NCBI GenBank assembly: GCA_024711155.1
Contig: JANJTK010000227.1
Location: forward strand, 1 to 46,945
Direction of reading: 5' to 3'
Source: Burkholderiaceae bacterium
Lineage (GTDB): Bacteria; Pseudomonadota; Gammaproteobacteria; Burkholderiales; Burkholderiaceae_E
DNA length: 46,945 bases
The position numbers and the translations under genes were made by a program. The notes under the pieces were generated by a model. The model ran no database searches. It was not told the origin of the DNA and worked only from the letters and a program-made list of their open reading frames with translations. Shown here one piece after another: positions 1 through 9,677 of this stretch (positions are counted from its first letter, which is position 1; every line of letters starts with the position of its first letter).

Positions 1-716
1 CGTTGCCCGTCCGTCCGCTGCGCACGCGCCGGCTCGCACCCTCGCCGCGGGGGCGCATCGACGCAAGGCGCGCCCTGCGGCGGCTCGCCCGCGCTCCGGA
101 CACGATCGAGTTGCCGCGCTCGGCGCCGCGGCGGCGGCCGCCGCCGCTGGGGGTGTTGATCGAACTTTACGGCTCGATGGAGCGTTACGCGCGCGCGGTC
201 CTGGACTACGCCGTCGGGCTGACGCAGCACCATCACCGCGTTCACACGCTGGTGTTCGGCACGCGGCTCACCGACATCACGCGCTGCCTGCGTCACCGCG
301 ACCCGGACGTCGCCATCGAGCGCGCCGACGCGCTGGTGCAGGACTGGCGCGGCGGCACCCGGATCGCTTCGAACCTCGCGCAGTTCAACCGGCGCTGGGC
401 GCGCCGGATGCTGACCGGCAACGCGGCGCTGATGCTGGTCACCGACGGGCTCGACCGCGACGAGCACGGCTCGCTCGGCGCCGAAGCGGCGCGGCTCGCG
501 CGTTTCGCCCACGAACTGGTGTGGCTCAATCCGTTGCTGCGCTACGAGGGATTCGAGCCGCGCGCGGCCGGTGTGCGCGCGCTGCTGCCGCACGTCGACC
601 GGATGCTTCCGGTGCACAATCTCGCGAGCCTGGCCGATCTCGCGCGGGCGCTGCGCGAGCCGCCACGGCGCCCGCATGCGCCCACCCGCCACCGCCGCAC
701 GGAGCAGCCTCGATGA
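1..716 (+). CDS. coxE: CoxE-like VWA-domain protein (5' truncated by window edge)
   Basis: This is the C-terminal part of a von Willebrand factor A protein of the CoxE family; the reading frame is open to the left edge, so the true start lies outside. CoxE-type proteins work with an AAA+ ATPase (CoxD) in maturing the active site of CO dehydrogenase and related molybdenum hydroxylases. The domain begins at GVLIELYGSMERYARAVLDY, where the family normally has a MIDAS DxSxS motif; here the first Asp is Glu and the first Ser is Tyr, while GGTRI and LVTDGLDRD are kept. The stop overlaps the start of the next gene by four bases (ATGA). Its neighbours CoxG-like and XdhC-family support the assignment. 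Whether the cluster serves CO dehydrogenase or another hydroxylase cannot be told from the window. Confidence 0.85.
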   Translation, partial: LPVRPLRTRRLAPSPRGRIDARRALRRLARAPDTIELPRSAPRRRPPPLGVLIELYGSMERYARAVLDYAVGLTQHHHRVHTLVFGTRLTDITRCLRHRDPDVAIERADALVQDWRGGTRIASNLAQFNRRWARRMLTGNAALMLVTDGLDRDEHGSLGAEAARLARFAHELVWLNPLLRYEGFEPRAAGVRALLPHVDRMLPVHNLASLADLARALREPPRRPHAPTRHRRTEQPR

Positions 717-1333
717 ACCTGCAGGGCGAACGCCTGGTCGCCGCCTCCCCCGAAGCCACCTGGTCCGCGCTGAACGACCCCGCAGTCCTGCAGGCGTGCA
801 TCGCCGGCTGCGAAAGCCTGGAGCGCGTCTCGGACAACGAGTACCTCGCCAGCGTCGCACTGCGCATCGGCCCGGTCAACGCCCGCTTCAAGGGCCGGCT
901 GAAGCTGGAGAACGTGGTCCCGCCGACGTCGTACACCATCGTCTTCGACGGACAGGGCGGAGTGGCCGGGTTCGGCAAGGGCTCGGCCGACGTCAGGCTG
1001 GTCCCGGATGGCGCCGCGACGCGGCTCGCATACACGGCGCGTGCGCAGGTCGGTGGCAAACTCGCGCAAGTGGGTTCGCGGCTGATCGACGGAACCGCAG
1101 CCAAGCTTGCCGACGACTTCTTCGCCGCGTTCGACGCCCGCGTCGGCGCACCTTCGGCCGGCGCACCTTCGGCCGGCGAGCAGGAGGCCACCGCGGACGG
1201 TCCGGCCGGTGCCGCGGCCGGCGCGCCGCCGCGCGCCCCCGCGGCGAACGGGCTTTCGGCAAGCGCGCGGCGGGCGCTCTGGCTGGCCGCCGCGGCGCTC
1301 GCGATCATGCTGGCCGCCTGGCTGCTGGGTTGA
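713..1333 (+). CDS. coxG: CoxG-like SRPBCC-family protein with C-terminal membrane anchor
   Basis: A 206-residue protein of the carbon monoxide dehydrogenase subunit G (CoxG) family in the SRPBCC/START-like fold. CoxG is reported to help attach CO dehydrogenase to the inner face of the cytoplasmic membrane. Residues 1-145 form the lipid-binding-like domain (MNLQGERLVAASPEATW, then PVNARFKGRLKLENV and GFGKGSADVRL). A disordered Ala/Pro/Gly linker follows, and then a single hydrophobic helix at the extreme C-terminus (about 185-205), which fits membrane anchoring. The linker DNA contains a perfect 15-bp tandem duplication. The ATG overlaps the coxE stop, indicating translational coupling. Length and anchor match the family. 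Confidence 0.88.
   Translation: MNLQGERLVAASPEATWSALNDPAVLQACIAGCESLERVSDNEYLASVALRIGPVNARFKGRLKLENVVPPTSYTIVFDGQGGVAGFGKGSADVRLVPDGAATRLAYTARAQVGGKLAQVGSRLIDGTAAKLADDFFAAFDARVGAPSAGAPSAGEQEATADGPAGAAAGAPPRAPAANGLSASARRALWLAAAALAIMLAAWLLG
1145..1174 (+). repeat. 15-bp tandem duplication in the coxG linker
   Basis: Two adjacent perfect copies of GGCGCACCTTCGGCC encode a repeated Ala-Pro-Ser-Ala-Gly in the disordered linker of the CoxG-like protein. This is likely a slippage product with no frame effect. Confidence 0.9.
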
Positions 1334-1348
1334 CGAGAGAGGACGACC

Positions 1349-2341
1349 ATGGACAGTCTCGACCGCGAAGTGCTCGAACACGCGCGCGACTGGTTCGCCG
1401 CCGGTCGCGGCGTCTGGCTGGTGACGGTCGTCGAGACCTGGGGCTCGGCGCCGCGCCCACCGGGCGCGCTGCTCGCGTTGCGCGACGACGGGCTGGTGAT
1501 CGGCTCGGTCTCCGGAGGGTGTGTCGAGGACGACCTGATCAAGCGTGTGCAGACCGGCGAGCGTGTCGCCCGGCCGTCACTGGTCGTCTACGGCATCGCG
1601 AAGGAAGACGCGGCGCGCTTCGGCCTGCCCTGCGGCGGCACGCTGCGGCTGTTGCAGGAACCGGTGACCGACGCGGGCTGGATTCCGGAAGTACTGGAGC
1701 GCACCGCCCGGCACGAGTTGGTGGCGCGCACGCTCGACCTCGAGACCGGGCGCGCGACACTCGAGCCGGCGCAGCGCGGCGAGGCCTTCGCCTTCGACGG
1801 CCGGTTCGCGCGCGCGGTGTTCGGCCCCCGCTACCGGCTGCTGATGATCGGCGCCGGGCAGCTCTCGCGCGTGCTGGCGGAGATGGCCAAGGCGCTCGAC
1901 TTCCAGGTCTACGTCTGCGACCCGCGCGAGGAGTACTACACCACGCTCGAACTGCCGCAGGTGACGTGGCTGCCGGGGATGCCGGACGACGCGATCGCGG
2001 CGTTTCGCCCCGACGCCCACACGGCAGTCGTCGCTCTCACGCACGACCCCAAGCTGGACGACCTCGCGCTAATCGAGGCCCTGAAGTCGCCCGCGTTCTA
2101 CGTCGGCGCGCTCGGCTCGCGGCGCAACACCGCGAAGCGGCGCGAGCGGCTGGGGCTGTTCGAGCTGTCGGCCGACGAGATCGCGCGCCTGCACGGCCCG
2201 ATCGGGCTGCACATCGGCAGCCGCACGCCCGCCGAGATCGCAGTGGCGATCCTGGCCGAGATCGTCTCGGTGAAGAACGGCGTCGAACCGACGCAGAAGA
2301 AGTCGCCGCAGGAAGCCGACGCCTGCCCGATCGCCGACTGA
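1349..2341 (+). CDS. XdhC/CoxI-family molybdenum cofactor maturation protein
   Basis: A 330-residue XdhC/CoxF/CoxI-family protein. XdhC of Rhodobacter binds molybdenum cofactor, promotes its sulfuration and inserts it into xanthine dehydrogenase; CoxI/CoxF are counterparts near CO dehydrogenase. The N-terminal XdhC domain carries the family signature VSGGCVEDDL near residue 55. The C-terminal Rossmann-like domain has IGAGQLSR near residue 167, followed by VGALGSRRNTAKRRERL near 250. It starts 15 bases after coxG in the same direction, so the three genes form one accessory operon. The final 20 residues are not conserved in the motifs I recognise. Assignment to xanthine dehydrogenase or CO dehydrogenase is open. 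Confidence 0.9.
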   Translation: MDSLDREVLEHARDWFAAGRGVWLVTVVETWGSAPRPPGALLALRDDGLVIGSVSGGCVEDDLIKRVQTGERVARPSLVVYGIAKEDAARFGLPCGGTLRLLQEPVTDAGWIPEVLERTARHELVARTLDLETGRATLEPAQRGEAFAFDGRFARAVFGPRYRLLMIGAGQLSRVLAEMAKALDFQVYVCDPREEYYTTLELPQVTWLPGMPDDAIAAFRPDAHTAVVALTHDPKLDDLALIEALKSPAFYVGALGSRRNTAKRRERLGLFELSADEIARLHGPIGLHIGSRTPAEIAVAILAEIVSVKNGVEPTQKKSPQEADACPIAD

Positions 2342-2347
2342 GGCGGC

Positions 2348-2376
2348 GGCGCCGCGAGGCGCGACTGCGCGGCGCC
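2348..2376. other. GC-only inverted repeat between convergent xdhC-like gene and mrp
   Basis: GGCGCCGCG and CGCGGCGCC form a perfect 9-bp stem with an 11-base loop in the 61-base gap between two convergent genes. There is no T-run on either strand, so it is not a canonical intrinsic terminator, but it may stabilise 3' ends or pause polymerase. Confidence 0.5.
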
Positions 2377-2402
2377 GGCGGCTCGCGGCGCCGGCCGGGC
2401 CG

Positions 2403-3491
2403 TCAGCTGTTCTGGACGACGATCGACGGGATCTTCAGGCTCATGTCGCGCGCCTTCTCGGCGATCTTCACCGCCACGCGGCGCGCGATCTCCCGATAGA
2501 CGGCCGCGATCGGCCCGTCGGGGTCGGCGACAACCGTCGGGCGCCCAGAGTCGGCCTGCTCGCGGATCCGGATGTCGAGCGGCAACCCGCCCAGGTACTC
2601 GACGTCGTAGTCCTTCGACATGCGCTCGCCGCCGCCCTGCCCGAACACGTGCTCGACGTGGCCGCAGTTCGAGCACACGTGCAGCGCCATGTTCTCGACG
2701 ATGCCGAGGATCGGGATCCCGACCTTCTCGAACATCTTGAGGCCCTTGCGCGCGTCGAGCAGCGCGATGTCCTGCGGCGTCGTGACGATCACCGCCCCGG
2801 TCACCGGGATCTTCTGCGCGAGCGTCAGGTGGATGTCGCCGGTGCCCGGAGGCATGTCGACGACCAGGTAGTCGAGGTCGCGCCAGTTCGTGCTGCGCAG
2901 CAGCTGCTCGAGCGCCTGCGTCACCATCGGCCCGCGCCAGACCATCGGCGTGTCGGGATCGATCATGAACCCGATCGAGCTCGCCTGGATGCCGTGGCCC
3001 TCCATCGGCTCCATCGTCTTGCCGTCGTGCGACTCGGGGCGGCCGGTGATGCCCAGCATCATCGGCTGCGACGGTCCGTAGATGTCGGCGTCGAGCACGC
3101 CGACCGACGCGCCTTCGGCCGCCAGCGCCAGCGCCAGGTTGACCGCGGTCGTGCTCTTGCCGACCCCGCCCTTGCCCGACGCGACCGCGATGATGTTCTT
3201 CACTCCCGGCAGCGTCTTCACGCCGCGCTGCACCGCGTGCGAAACGATCTTCTGATAGACGTTGGCCGACACGTTGGCCACGCCGGGCAGCGCGCGCAAC
3301 GCATCGACCACGGCGGCGCGGATCGGCTCGACCTGGCTGCGCGCCGGGTAGCCGAGTTCGACGTCGACCGACACGTTGGCGCCGTCGACCCGCACGTTGC
3401 GGGCCTCGCGGCCCGAGACGAGGTCCTTGCGGGTGTTGGGGTCCACGACGCCCTTCAGGGCCTCGTTCACCTGCTCGACGGTCACGCTCAT
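2403..3491 (-). CDS. apbC: Mrp/ApbC (NBP35-type) iron-sulfur cluster carrier ATPase
   Basis: A 362-residue P-loop ATPase that carries and transfers Fe-S clusters to apoproteins in the cytoplasm. An N-terminal DUF59/MIP18-like domain ([20 protein letters not shown]) precedes the deviant Walker [18 protein letters not shown] near residue 110. Further motifs are [22 protein letters not shown] and the C-terminal cluster-binding CSNCGH. The frame is open 117 bases further upstream, but the start at 3491 matches the family N-terminus, whereas the extension is low-complexity. It is transcribed away from metG, a pairing I know from Burkholderiales. A weak AGAGAG precedes the start. Confidence 0.95.
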   Translation of the reverse strand: MSVTVEQVNEALKGVVDPNTRKDLVSGREARNVRVDGANVSVDVELGYPARSQVEPIRAAVVDALRALPGVANVSANVYQKIVSHAVQRGVKTLPGVKNIIAVASGKGGVGKSTTAVNLALALAAEGASVGVLDADIYGPSQPMMLGITGRPESHDGKTMEPMEGHGIQASSIGFMIDPDTPMVWRGPMVTQALEQLLRSTNWRDLDYLVVDMPPGTGDIHLTLAQKIPVTGAVIVTTPQDIALLDARKGLKMFEKVGIPILGIVENMALHVCSNCGHVEHVFGQGGGERMSKDYDVEYLGGLPLDIRIREQADSGRPTVVADPDGPIAAVYREIARRVAVKIAEKARDMSLKIPSIVVQNS

Positions 3492-3569
3492 CGCTGCTCT
3501 CTGCGGTTGGGGGGTCTTCAGAGAGCGGGATTCTAGTCGAACCGCCCGCGGATCCCCGGATACCCCCGG

Positions 3570-3631
3570 CGGCTTCATTGCCCCTCCTGCCCTATACTGT
3601 CCGGTCATTCGCCGCCCCCTCTCGCCCCCCG
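3570..3631 (+). promoter_or_regulatory. Putative metG promoter with short leader
   Basis: TATACT at 3593-3598 is a good -10 element upstream of metG in the 140-base divergent gap. No good -35 is present at standard spacing. If it is used, the leader is about 25-30 bases, C-rich, and lacks a recognisable Shine-Dalgarno sequence before the ATG at 3632. Confidence 0.45.
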
Positions 3632-5770
3632 ATGACCGCCCCCGCCCGCACGCTCTTCGTGACGACCGCGCTGCCCTATGCGAACGGTCCGTTCCACATC
3701 GGCCACATCATGGAGTACATCCAGGCCGACATCTGGGTGCGGTTCCAGCGGATGCGCGGGCACACCGTGCACTTCGTCTGCGCCGACGACGCGCATGGCG
3801 CGCCGATCATGATCGCCGCCGAAAAAGAGGGCCTGACGCCGCAGGCCTTCGTCGCGCGCATCGCGGCCGGTCGCAAGGCCTACCTCGACGGCTTCCGGAT
3901 CAGCTTCGACAACTGGCACAGCACGGACTCGCCCGAGAACACCGAACTGTCGCAGTCGATCTACCTGCAGCTGAAGGCGCAAGGGCTGATCGACGTGCGC
4001 CGCATCGAGCAGTTCTACGACCCGGTCAAGGGCATGTTCCTGCCCGACCGCTACATCAAGGGCGAGTGTCCGAGCTGCGGCGCGAAGGACCAGTACGGAG
4101 ACGCCTGCGAGGCCTGCAGCGCGGTCTACTCGCCGACCGAGCTGAAGAACCCCTACTCGGCACTCTCGGGCGCGCGGCCCGAGTTGCGTTCGTCGGACCA
4201 TTACTTTTTCCGGCTTTCGGATCCGCGCTGCCAGGAATTCCTGCGCGAGTGGACGGGCGGCACCGACCGGCACGGAGAACCTCGACTGCAGCCCGAAGTG
4301 CTCGCCAAGGTGCGCGAGTGGCTGGGCAACGACGGCCAGCCGGGCAGCCTCGCCGACTGGGACATCTCGCGCGACGCGCCGTACTTCGGGATCGAGATCC
4401 CGGGCGCCCCGGGCAAGTACTTCTACGTCTGGCTCGACGCGCCGATCGGCTACCTCGCGTCGCTCAAGGCGCACTGCGCGAAGCGCGGCCTCGACTTCGA
4501 CGCCCTGCTCGCCGACCCGGCCACCGAGCAGGTGCACTTCATCGGCAAGGACATCATCTACTTCCACGTGCTGTTCTGGCCGGCGACGCTGAAGTTCGGG
4601 GGCCACAAGGTGCCCGACCGCGTCAACGTGCACGGCTTCATCACGGTGAGCGGCGAGAAGATGAGCAAGAGCCGCGGCACCGGCATCTCGCCGCTGCGCT
4701 ACCTCGAGATCGGCATGAATCCGGAGTGGCTGCGCTACTACATCGCGGCCAAGCTCAACGCGCGCGTCGAGGACGTCGACTTCAACCCGGACGACTTCGT
4801 CGCGCGCGTCAACAGCGACCTGGTCGGCAAGTACGTGAACATCGCGAGCCGCGCCGCGACCTTCGTGACGCGCCACTTCGACGGCCGCCTGGCCGCGCTC
4901 GCACCGGACGAGGCCGAGCAGCACCGCCTCGGGCAGCTCGAAGCCGAGGTCGCCGCCGCCTACGAGGGGCGCGAGTTCGGCCGCGCAATCCGGCTCGTGA
5001 TGGCCTACGCCGACGAGGTCAACCAGTACTTCGACGCCCGCAAGCCGTGGGAGCTCGCGAAGGACCCGGCGCGCCATGCCGCGTTGCACGAGGTGTGCAC
5101 GCGCTGCCTGGTCGCGTTTCACCGGATGACGATCCTGCTCAAGCCGATCCTGCCGGCGACCGCGGCGCGGGTCGAGGCCCTGTTCGGCACTCCCGAGCTG
5201 CGCTGGGACGACCTCGGATTGCGCACGGGCACGGCGTCGCCGGCACGCGCGATCGGCCGCTACGAGCACCTGATGGCGCGCGTCGATCCGAAGCTGTTCG
5301 ACGCGCTGTTCGAGGCGCCCGCGGTGGCCGGCCCGGCGCAAGCGAAAGGCGCCTCGGCAAGACCGGACGCGTCCGCGACAACCGCCCCGCCGGCCGGGGC
5401 TGCGAGCGCCGACGACGCGCCGGCCGCCAAGCCGATCTCGATCGACGAATTCTCGCGCGTCGACCTGCGTATCGCACGCATCGTCGCGGCCGAGGCGGTG
5501 GCGGGCTCCGACAAGCTGCTGCGGCTGGAACTCGACCTCGGAGAGGAACGCACGCGCACCGTCTTCTCGGGCATCAAGGCGGCCTACGATCCCGCGCAGC
5601 TGGTCGGGCGAACGACGGTGGTCGTCGCCAACCTCGCGCCGCGCAAGATGAAGTTCGGCCTCTCCGAGGGCATGGTGCTGTCGGCGTCGCCCGACGACCC
5701 GTCGCAGCCTGCCGGGCTGTACCTGCTCAACGTCGACGAAGGCGCCCGCCCCGGAATGAAGGTCTCCTGA
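3632..5770 (+). CDS. metG: Methionyl-tRNA synthetase
   Basis: A 712-residue class I aminoacyl-tRNA synthetase that charges tRNA-Met, including the initiator. The HIGH-type motif appears as [10 protein letters not shown] near residue 20. A four-cysteine zinc knuckle ([17 protein letters not shown]) lies near 148-164 and the KMSKS loop GEKMSKSRG near 345. The C-terminal Trbp111-like tRNA-binding/dimerisation domain ([17 protein letters not shown]) covers about the last 110 residues and is joined by an Ala/Pro-rich linker. The upstream in-frame extension lacks family similarity, so the ATG at 3632 is chosen. The next gene starts two bases after the stop, suggesting co-transcription. Confidence 0.97.
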   Translation: MTAPARTLFVTTALPYANGPFHIGHIMEYIQADIWVRFQRMRGHTVHFVCADDAHGAPIMIAAEKEGLTPQAFVARIAAGRKAYLDGFRISFDNWHSTDSPENTELSQSIYLQLKAQGLIDVRRIEQFYDPVKGMFLPDRYIKGECPSCGAKDQYGDACEACSAVYSPTELKNPYSALSGARPELRSSDHYFFRLSDPRCQEFLREWTGGTDRHGEPRLQPEVLAKVREWLGNDGQPGSLADWDISRDAPYFGIEIPGAPGKYFYVWLDAPIGYLASLKAHCAKRGLDFDALLADPATEQVHFIGKDIIYFHVLFWPATLKFGGHKVPDRVNVHGFITVSGEKMSKSRGTGISPLRYLEIGMNPEWLRYYIAAKLNARVEDVDFNPDDFVARVNSDLVGKYVNIASRAATFVTRHFDGRLAALAPDEAEQHRLGQLEAEVAAAYEGREFGRAIRLVMAYADEVNQYFDARKPWELAKDPARHAALHEVCTRCLVAFHRMTILLKPILPATAARVEALFGTPELRWDDLGLRTGTASPARAIGRYEHLMARVDPKLFDALFEAPAVAGPAQAKGASARPDASATTAPPAGAASADDAPAAKPISIDEFSRVDLRIARIVAAEAVAGSDKLLRLELDLGEERTRTVFSGIKAAYDPAQLVGRTTVVVANLAPRKMKFGLSEGMVLSASPDDPSQPAGLYLLNVDEGARPGMKVS

Positions 5771-5772
5771 GC

Positions 5773-7488
5773 ATGGGCGACTTCGCGTTCAGGCCGCGCC
5801 TGCTGGATACGCTGCGCGGTTACACGAAGGACGACCTGCGCGCCGACGTGTCGGCCGGAATCACCGTCGGCGTGGTCGCGCTGCCGCTCGCGATGGCCTT
5901 CGGGATCGCCAGCGGCGTCAAGCCCGAGCAGGGCATATTCACCGCCATCATCGCGGGCTTCCTGATTGCTGCGCTCGGCGGCTCGAAGGTCCAGATCGGC
6001 GGGCCGGCGGGCGCGTTCGTCGTCCTCCTCTATACGATCGTCGAGCGCTACGGCGTCGCGAGCCTGCTGATCTCGACCTTCATGGCCGGCGTGCTGATGT
6101 TCGCGATGGGAGCGCTGCGACTCGGCAACCTGATCCGCTTCATTCCGGTGTCGATCGTGATCGGCTTCACCAACGGGATCGCGGTGGTCATCGCGCTGCA
6201 GCAGGTAAAGGACTTCCTAGGCCTGGCGATCGAGAAGATGCCGGCGAACTTCTTCTCGCAGGTCGGCACGCTGTGGCAGGCGCTCGACACCGTCAATCCG
6301 GCGGCGCTCGCGCTCGGCGTCGCGTCGCTGGCCATCGTGGTCGCGTGGCCGAAGTCCTACCATGCCAACCACGCGCCCTGGCGCAAGTGGATGTCGGCGA
6401 TCCCGGGGACGATCGTCGTGCTGGTGCTGGGCACGCTGGCGGTCTCGCTGGGTGGGCTCGAAGTGGCGACGATCGGCTCACGCTTCGGCGGCATCCCGCA
6501 GGGGCTGCCGGCGTTCTCGCTGCCGGCGTTCGACTGGGCGACCGCGCAGAGCCTGGTGGTGCCGACGATCTCGATCGCCCTGCTCGGGTCGATCGAGTCG
6601 CTGCTGTGCGCGCGCGTGGCCGACGGCATGATCCACGACCGCCACGATCCCAACCAGGAACTGATGGCGCAGGGCATCGCGAACTTCGCGGCGCCGTTCT
6701 TCGGAGGAATTGCCGCCACCGGCACCATCGCGCGCACGGTCACCAACGTGCGCACCGGCGCCCGCACTCCGGTCGCCGGCATGGTGCACGCGGTGACGCT
6801 GATGGCGATCGTGCTCGCGCTGGCGCCGCTCGCCGACGACATTCCGCTCGCCACGCTCGCCGGAATCCTGCTGTTCGTCGCCTGGAACATGGGCGAATGG
6901 CGCGAGTTCGCGCACCTGCGAAACTTCTCGGTCAATTACCGCACGATCCTGCTGGCGACGTTCGTGCTGACGGTGACCTTCGACATCACCGTCGCGGTCG
7001 AGATCGGGCTCGTGCTCGCTAGCCTGTTCTTCATCTTCCGCATCTCGGCGCTGACGAAGGTCGAGCCGATCGACCTGCCGGCCGACTACGCGAAGACCGC
7101 GTCGGGGCGGACCGTCGCGGCCTACCGGATCTTCGGCTCGCTCTTTTTCGGCTCGGTAACGAAGCTCGAGCAGTTGCTCGACCCGGCGCAGCCGCTCGCG
7201 GACGTCGTCGTGCTGGAGATGCACCAGGTGATCAACCTCGACACCACCGGTCTCGACGCGCTGCGCAGCCTGCACCGGATGCTGCACCGGCGCGGCGGCG
7301 CGCTCGTGGTCGCCGAGGCGAACGAGCAGCCGCTGTCGCTGATGCGCCGCGCGGGTTTCGTCGACGAGATCGGCGAGCCCGCGGTGTTCGAGGACCTCGA
7401 TGGTGCGCTCGCCGCAATCGCCGCCGACGCCGACGCCGCCGCCCACCGCGCCGACCGCGCCGCCGAACCGGACGGGCCGATCGCTTAG
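5773..7488 (+). CDS. SulP-family anion transporter with STAS domain
   Basis: A 571-residue inner-membrane SLC26/SulP transporter. The family moves sulfate, bicarbonate or dicarboxylates. About ten to twelve hydrophobic segments fill residues 30-425, starting with the signature DVSAGITVGVVALPLAMAFG; PAGAFVVLLY and the conserved GGIAATGTIARTVTNVRTGA follow. The C-terminal STAS domain (about 440-550) contains VVVLEMHQVINLDTTGLDAL. An open frame runs in from far upstream through metG, but only the part from 5773 is SulP. With fbp and prk elsewhere in the window, a bicarbonate role is conceivable, but the substrate cannot be read from sequence. Confidence 0.93.
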   Translation: MGDFAFRPRLLDTLRGYTKDDLRADVSAGITVGVVALPLAMAFGIASGVKPEQGIFTAIIAGFLIAALGGSKVQIGGPAGAFVVLLYTIVERYGVASLLISTFMAGVLMFAMGALRLGNLIRFIPVSIVIGFTNGIAVVIALQQVKDFLGLAIEKMPANFFSQVGTLWQALDTVNPAALALGVASLAIVVAWPKSYHANHAPWRKWMSAIPGTIVVLVLGTLAVSLGGLEVATIGSRFGGIPQGLPAFSLPAFDWATAQSLVVPTISIALLGSIESLLCARVADGMIHDRHDPNQELMAQGIANFAAPFFGGIAATGTIARTVTNVRTGARTPVAGMVHAVTLMAIVLALAPLADDIPLATLAGILLFVAWNMGEWREFAHLRNFSVNYRTILLATFVLTVTFDITVAVEIGLVLASLFFIFRISALTKVEPIDLPADYAKTASGRTVAAYRIFGSLFFGSVTKLEQLLDPAQPLADVVVLEMHQVINLDTTGLDALRSLHRMLHRRGGALVVAEANEQPLSLMRRAGFVDEIGEPAVFEDLDGALAAIAADADAAAHRADRAAEPDGPIA

Positions 7489-7512
7489 AATCCTGCCCGG
7501 GAGAATGCCGCC

Positions 7513-7701
7513 ATGTACGAATCCGACCTGACCCGTTTCCTGGCCGAACTGAAGCAGAGGAACCCCGCGCTCGAGGATGCGCAGCGCGAGGGGCGCGCGC
7601 GGTTGTGGGACCGTCCGCAGGACCCCGACGCCGCGCGCCGCTTCGGGGAAGCGCGCGTGCCGCCGCAGCCCTACGTCTACTATCCGAAAGACTTCACTTG
7701 A
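7513..7701 (+). CDS. DUF3460 family small protein
   Basis: A 62-residue protein matching the short family DUF3460 (MYESDLTRFLAELKQRNP, ending in YVYYPKDF). Its function is unknown. It has a good Shine-Dalgarno (GGGAGAA) ten bases before the ATG. The last codons overlap the TTG start of scpA (TTGA). A TAGAAT at 7486-7491, overlapping the sulP stop, could be a -10 element. The family lies beside scpA in many betaproteobacteria, as far as I know. Confidence 0.9.
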   Translation: MYESDLTRFLAELKQRNPALEDAQREGRARLWDRPQDPDAARRFGEARVPPQPYVYYPKDFT

Positions 7702-8597
7702 CGCCCTCCGCCGTCGACGACAGAGACGATCGGGAGCCGCCGGCAGCGCCCGGCGGCAGCGCCGACGCGGTGGCCACGCCCGGAGAAGCCGCGACGCCCG
7801 AGCCGGAGCAGCTCGAACTCAAGGTCGTTGCGCGGCTCTATGGCGAGCCGCTGGTGAAGCTGCCGCAGGATCTCTACATCCCACCCGACGCGCTCGAGGT
7901 CTTCCTCGAGACCTTCGAAGGCCCGCTCGACGTCCTGCTCTACCTGATCCGCAGGCAGAACTTCAACGTCCTCGACATCCCAATGGCCGAGGTCACGCGG
8001 CAGTACCTCGCCTACATCGACGAGATCCGCAACCGCAACCTCGAGCTCGCGGCCGAATACCTGCTGATGGCGGCACTGCTGATCTCGATCAAGTCGCGCA
8101 TGCTGCTGCCGCTCAGGAAGGCCGACACCGGCGAGGAAGTCGAGGATCCGCGCGCCGAACTGGCGCGCCGCCTGATCGAGTACGAACGCATCAAGCATGG
8201 CGCACAGGAGCTCGACGCCGTCCCGCAGCTCGGACGCGACTTCCTGCGCGCGCAGGCCTGGATCGAGCAGGCGGCGAGTGCGCGGCTGCCGGACGTGAGC
8301 CCGGCCGACCTGCAGGCGGCCTGGGCCGACATCGTGCGACGCGCCAGGCTCGTGCAGCACCACCGGATCACGCGCGAAGAGCTGTCGGTGCGCGAATACA
8401 TGACGCGCGTGCTGCGCAAGCTCCAGGATCGCCGCTACGCCGACTTCGACGAACTGTTCGAAGTCGAGCGGGGCGTGCCGGTGGTCGTCGTGACTTTCAT
8501 CGCGCTGCTCGAGCTCGCGCGCGAATCGCTGATCGAGATCACCCAGGCCGAGGCGTTCGCACCGATCTACGTGCGGCTCGCCTACCAGCCGAGCTGA
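7698..8597 (+). CDS. scpA: Segregation and condensation protein A (ScpA kleisin)
   Basis: A 299-residue kleisin that joins ScpB and SMC in the chromosome-condensation complex. The core starts with LYIPPDALEVFLETFEGPLDVLLYLIRRQNF at about residues 60-90 and continues through AAEYLLMAALLISIKSRMLLP. The C-terminal winged helix (VVVVTFIALLELARESLIEI) binds SMC. The first 50 residues are acidic and unstructured. The best start is a TTG overlapping the stop of DUF3460; no ATG precedes the conserved part in this frame except far upstream. Its partner scpB lies 20 kb away beside rluB, which is usual in betaproteobacteria. Confidence 0.93.
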   Translation: MTPSAVDDRDDREPPAAPGGSADAVATPGEAATPEPEQLELKVVARLYGEPLVKLPQDLYIPPDALEVFLETFEGPLDVLLYLIRRQNFNVLDIPMAEVTRQYLAYIDEIRNRNLELAAEYLLMAALLISIKSRMLLPLRKADTGEEVEDPRAELARRLIEYERIKHGAQELDAVPQLGRDFLRAQAWIEQAASARLPDVSPADLQAAWADIVRRARLVQHHRITREELSVREYMTRVLRKLQDRRYADFDELFEVERGVPVVVVTFIALLELARESLIEITQAEAFAPIYVRLAYQPS

Positions 8598-8615
8598 CGA
8601 CCGGCGTCGCCCACG

Positions 8616-9677
8616 ATGGCGCCGCTGATCCGCCGCGCGGCTTCGCTGAAGGACCTGAACACCTTCGGGATCGACGCGCGCGCCGAGCAACTGGTCGAGC
8701 TGCGCTCGGCAGCCGAAATTCCGGCGGCGCTCGCCGCTGCGCGCGCGCATCCGCCGGCGCTGGTCCTCGGCGGCGGCAGCAACCTGCTGCTCACGCGCGA
8801 CCTGCCGGGCACCGTGCTGCGCGTGATGCTCTCGGGGCGACGCATTCTCGACGAGGAATCGGGGCAGGCGCTGGTCGAGGCAGCCGCCGGCGAGCCCTGG
8901 CACGACTTCGTCGAGTGGACGCTGTCGCTGGGGCTGTGCGGACTGGAGAACCTGGCGCTGATTCCGGGCACCGTCGGCGCGAGCCCGGTCCAGAACATCG
9001 GCGCCTACGGCGTCGAGATGAGCGAGTCCTTCGATTCGCTCGACGCGATTTCGCTGCGCGACGGCAGCGCCCGACGCTTCGAACGGGACGACTGCCGGTT
9101 CGGCTACCGCGAGAGCGTGTTCCGGCGCGCCGGCGACGCGCAATGGCTGGTCACGGCCGTGCGATTCCGATTGTCGCGGACGCCCAGGCTGCGCCTCGAC
9201 TACGGCGAGATCCGCGCCGAACTGCACGCGCTCGGCGTCTCGTCGCCCGACGCGCGCGACGTCTGCCGAGCGGTGTGCGCGATCCGGCGCCGCAAGCTGC
9301 CCGACCCGGCCGTGCTCGGCAACGCCGGCAGCTTCTTCCGCAATCCGGTGGTCGATGCTGCGCGGGCCGAGAGGCTGCGCGCCGCCCATCCCGGCCTGCC
9401 GGTGCATCCGGCCGAGGCACCGGGCCGCGCGAAGCTCTCCGCGGCCTGGCTGATCGAGCGCTGCGGCTGGAAGGGCCACCGCGACGGCGACGCCGGCGTC
9501 GCTGACGCTCACGCGCTGGTGCTGGTCAATCATGGCCAGGCGAGCGGCGCGCAGATCCTCGCGCTCGCCGAACGCATCCGCGCGTCGGTGCGCGAGCGCT
9601 TCGGGGTCGAACTGGAACCCGAGCCGCTCGTGGTGCCGGATTCCGAAGCGCCGCCACCCCGACGGACGCGGCAATGA
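8616..9677 (+). CDS. murB: UDP-N-acetylenolpyruvoylglucosamine reductase
   Basis: A 353-residue type I MurB, the FAD enzyme that reduces UDP-GlcNAc-enolpyruvate to UDP-MurNAc in peptidoglycan synthesis. The FAD-binding segment shows NTFGIDARA and LVLGGGSNLLL (residues about 10-60). Further conserved parts are NLALIPGTVGASPVQNIGAYG, the FGYRESVFR tyrosine loop, the catalytic serine segment GNAGSFFRNP and the terminal glutamate in ELEPEPLVV. Length fits the E. coli type. It follows scpA by 18 bases and its stop overlaps the PIN gene start (ATGA). Confidence 0.96.
   Translation: MAPLIRRAASLKDLNTFGIDARAEQLVELRSAAEIPAALAAARAHPPALVLGGGSNLLLTRDLPGTVLRVMLSGRRILDEESGQALVEAAAGEPWHDFVEWTLSLGLCGLENLALIPGTVGASPVQNIGAYGVEMSESFDSLDAISLRDGSARRFERDDCRFGYRESVFRRAGDAQWLVTAVRFRLSRTPRLRLDYGEIRAELHALGVSSPDARDVCRAVCAIRRRKLPDPAVLGNAGSFFRNPVVDAARAERLRAAHPGLPVHPAEAPGRAKLSAAWLIERCGWKGHRDGDAGVADAHALVLVNHGQASGAQILALAERIRASVRERFGVELEPEPLVVPDSEAPPPRRTRQ

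Noticed and set aside
3376-7488. A 1370-codon open frame through metG and sulP
   Set aside because: Only the part from 5773 has SulP motifs; the rest is out of frame with metG and has shuffled Arg/Pro/Ala composition typical of high-GC shadow frames.
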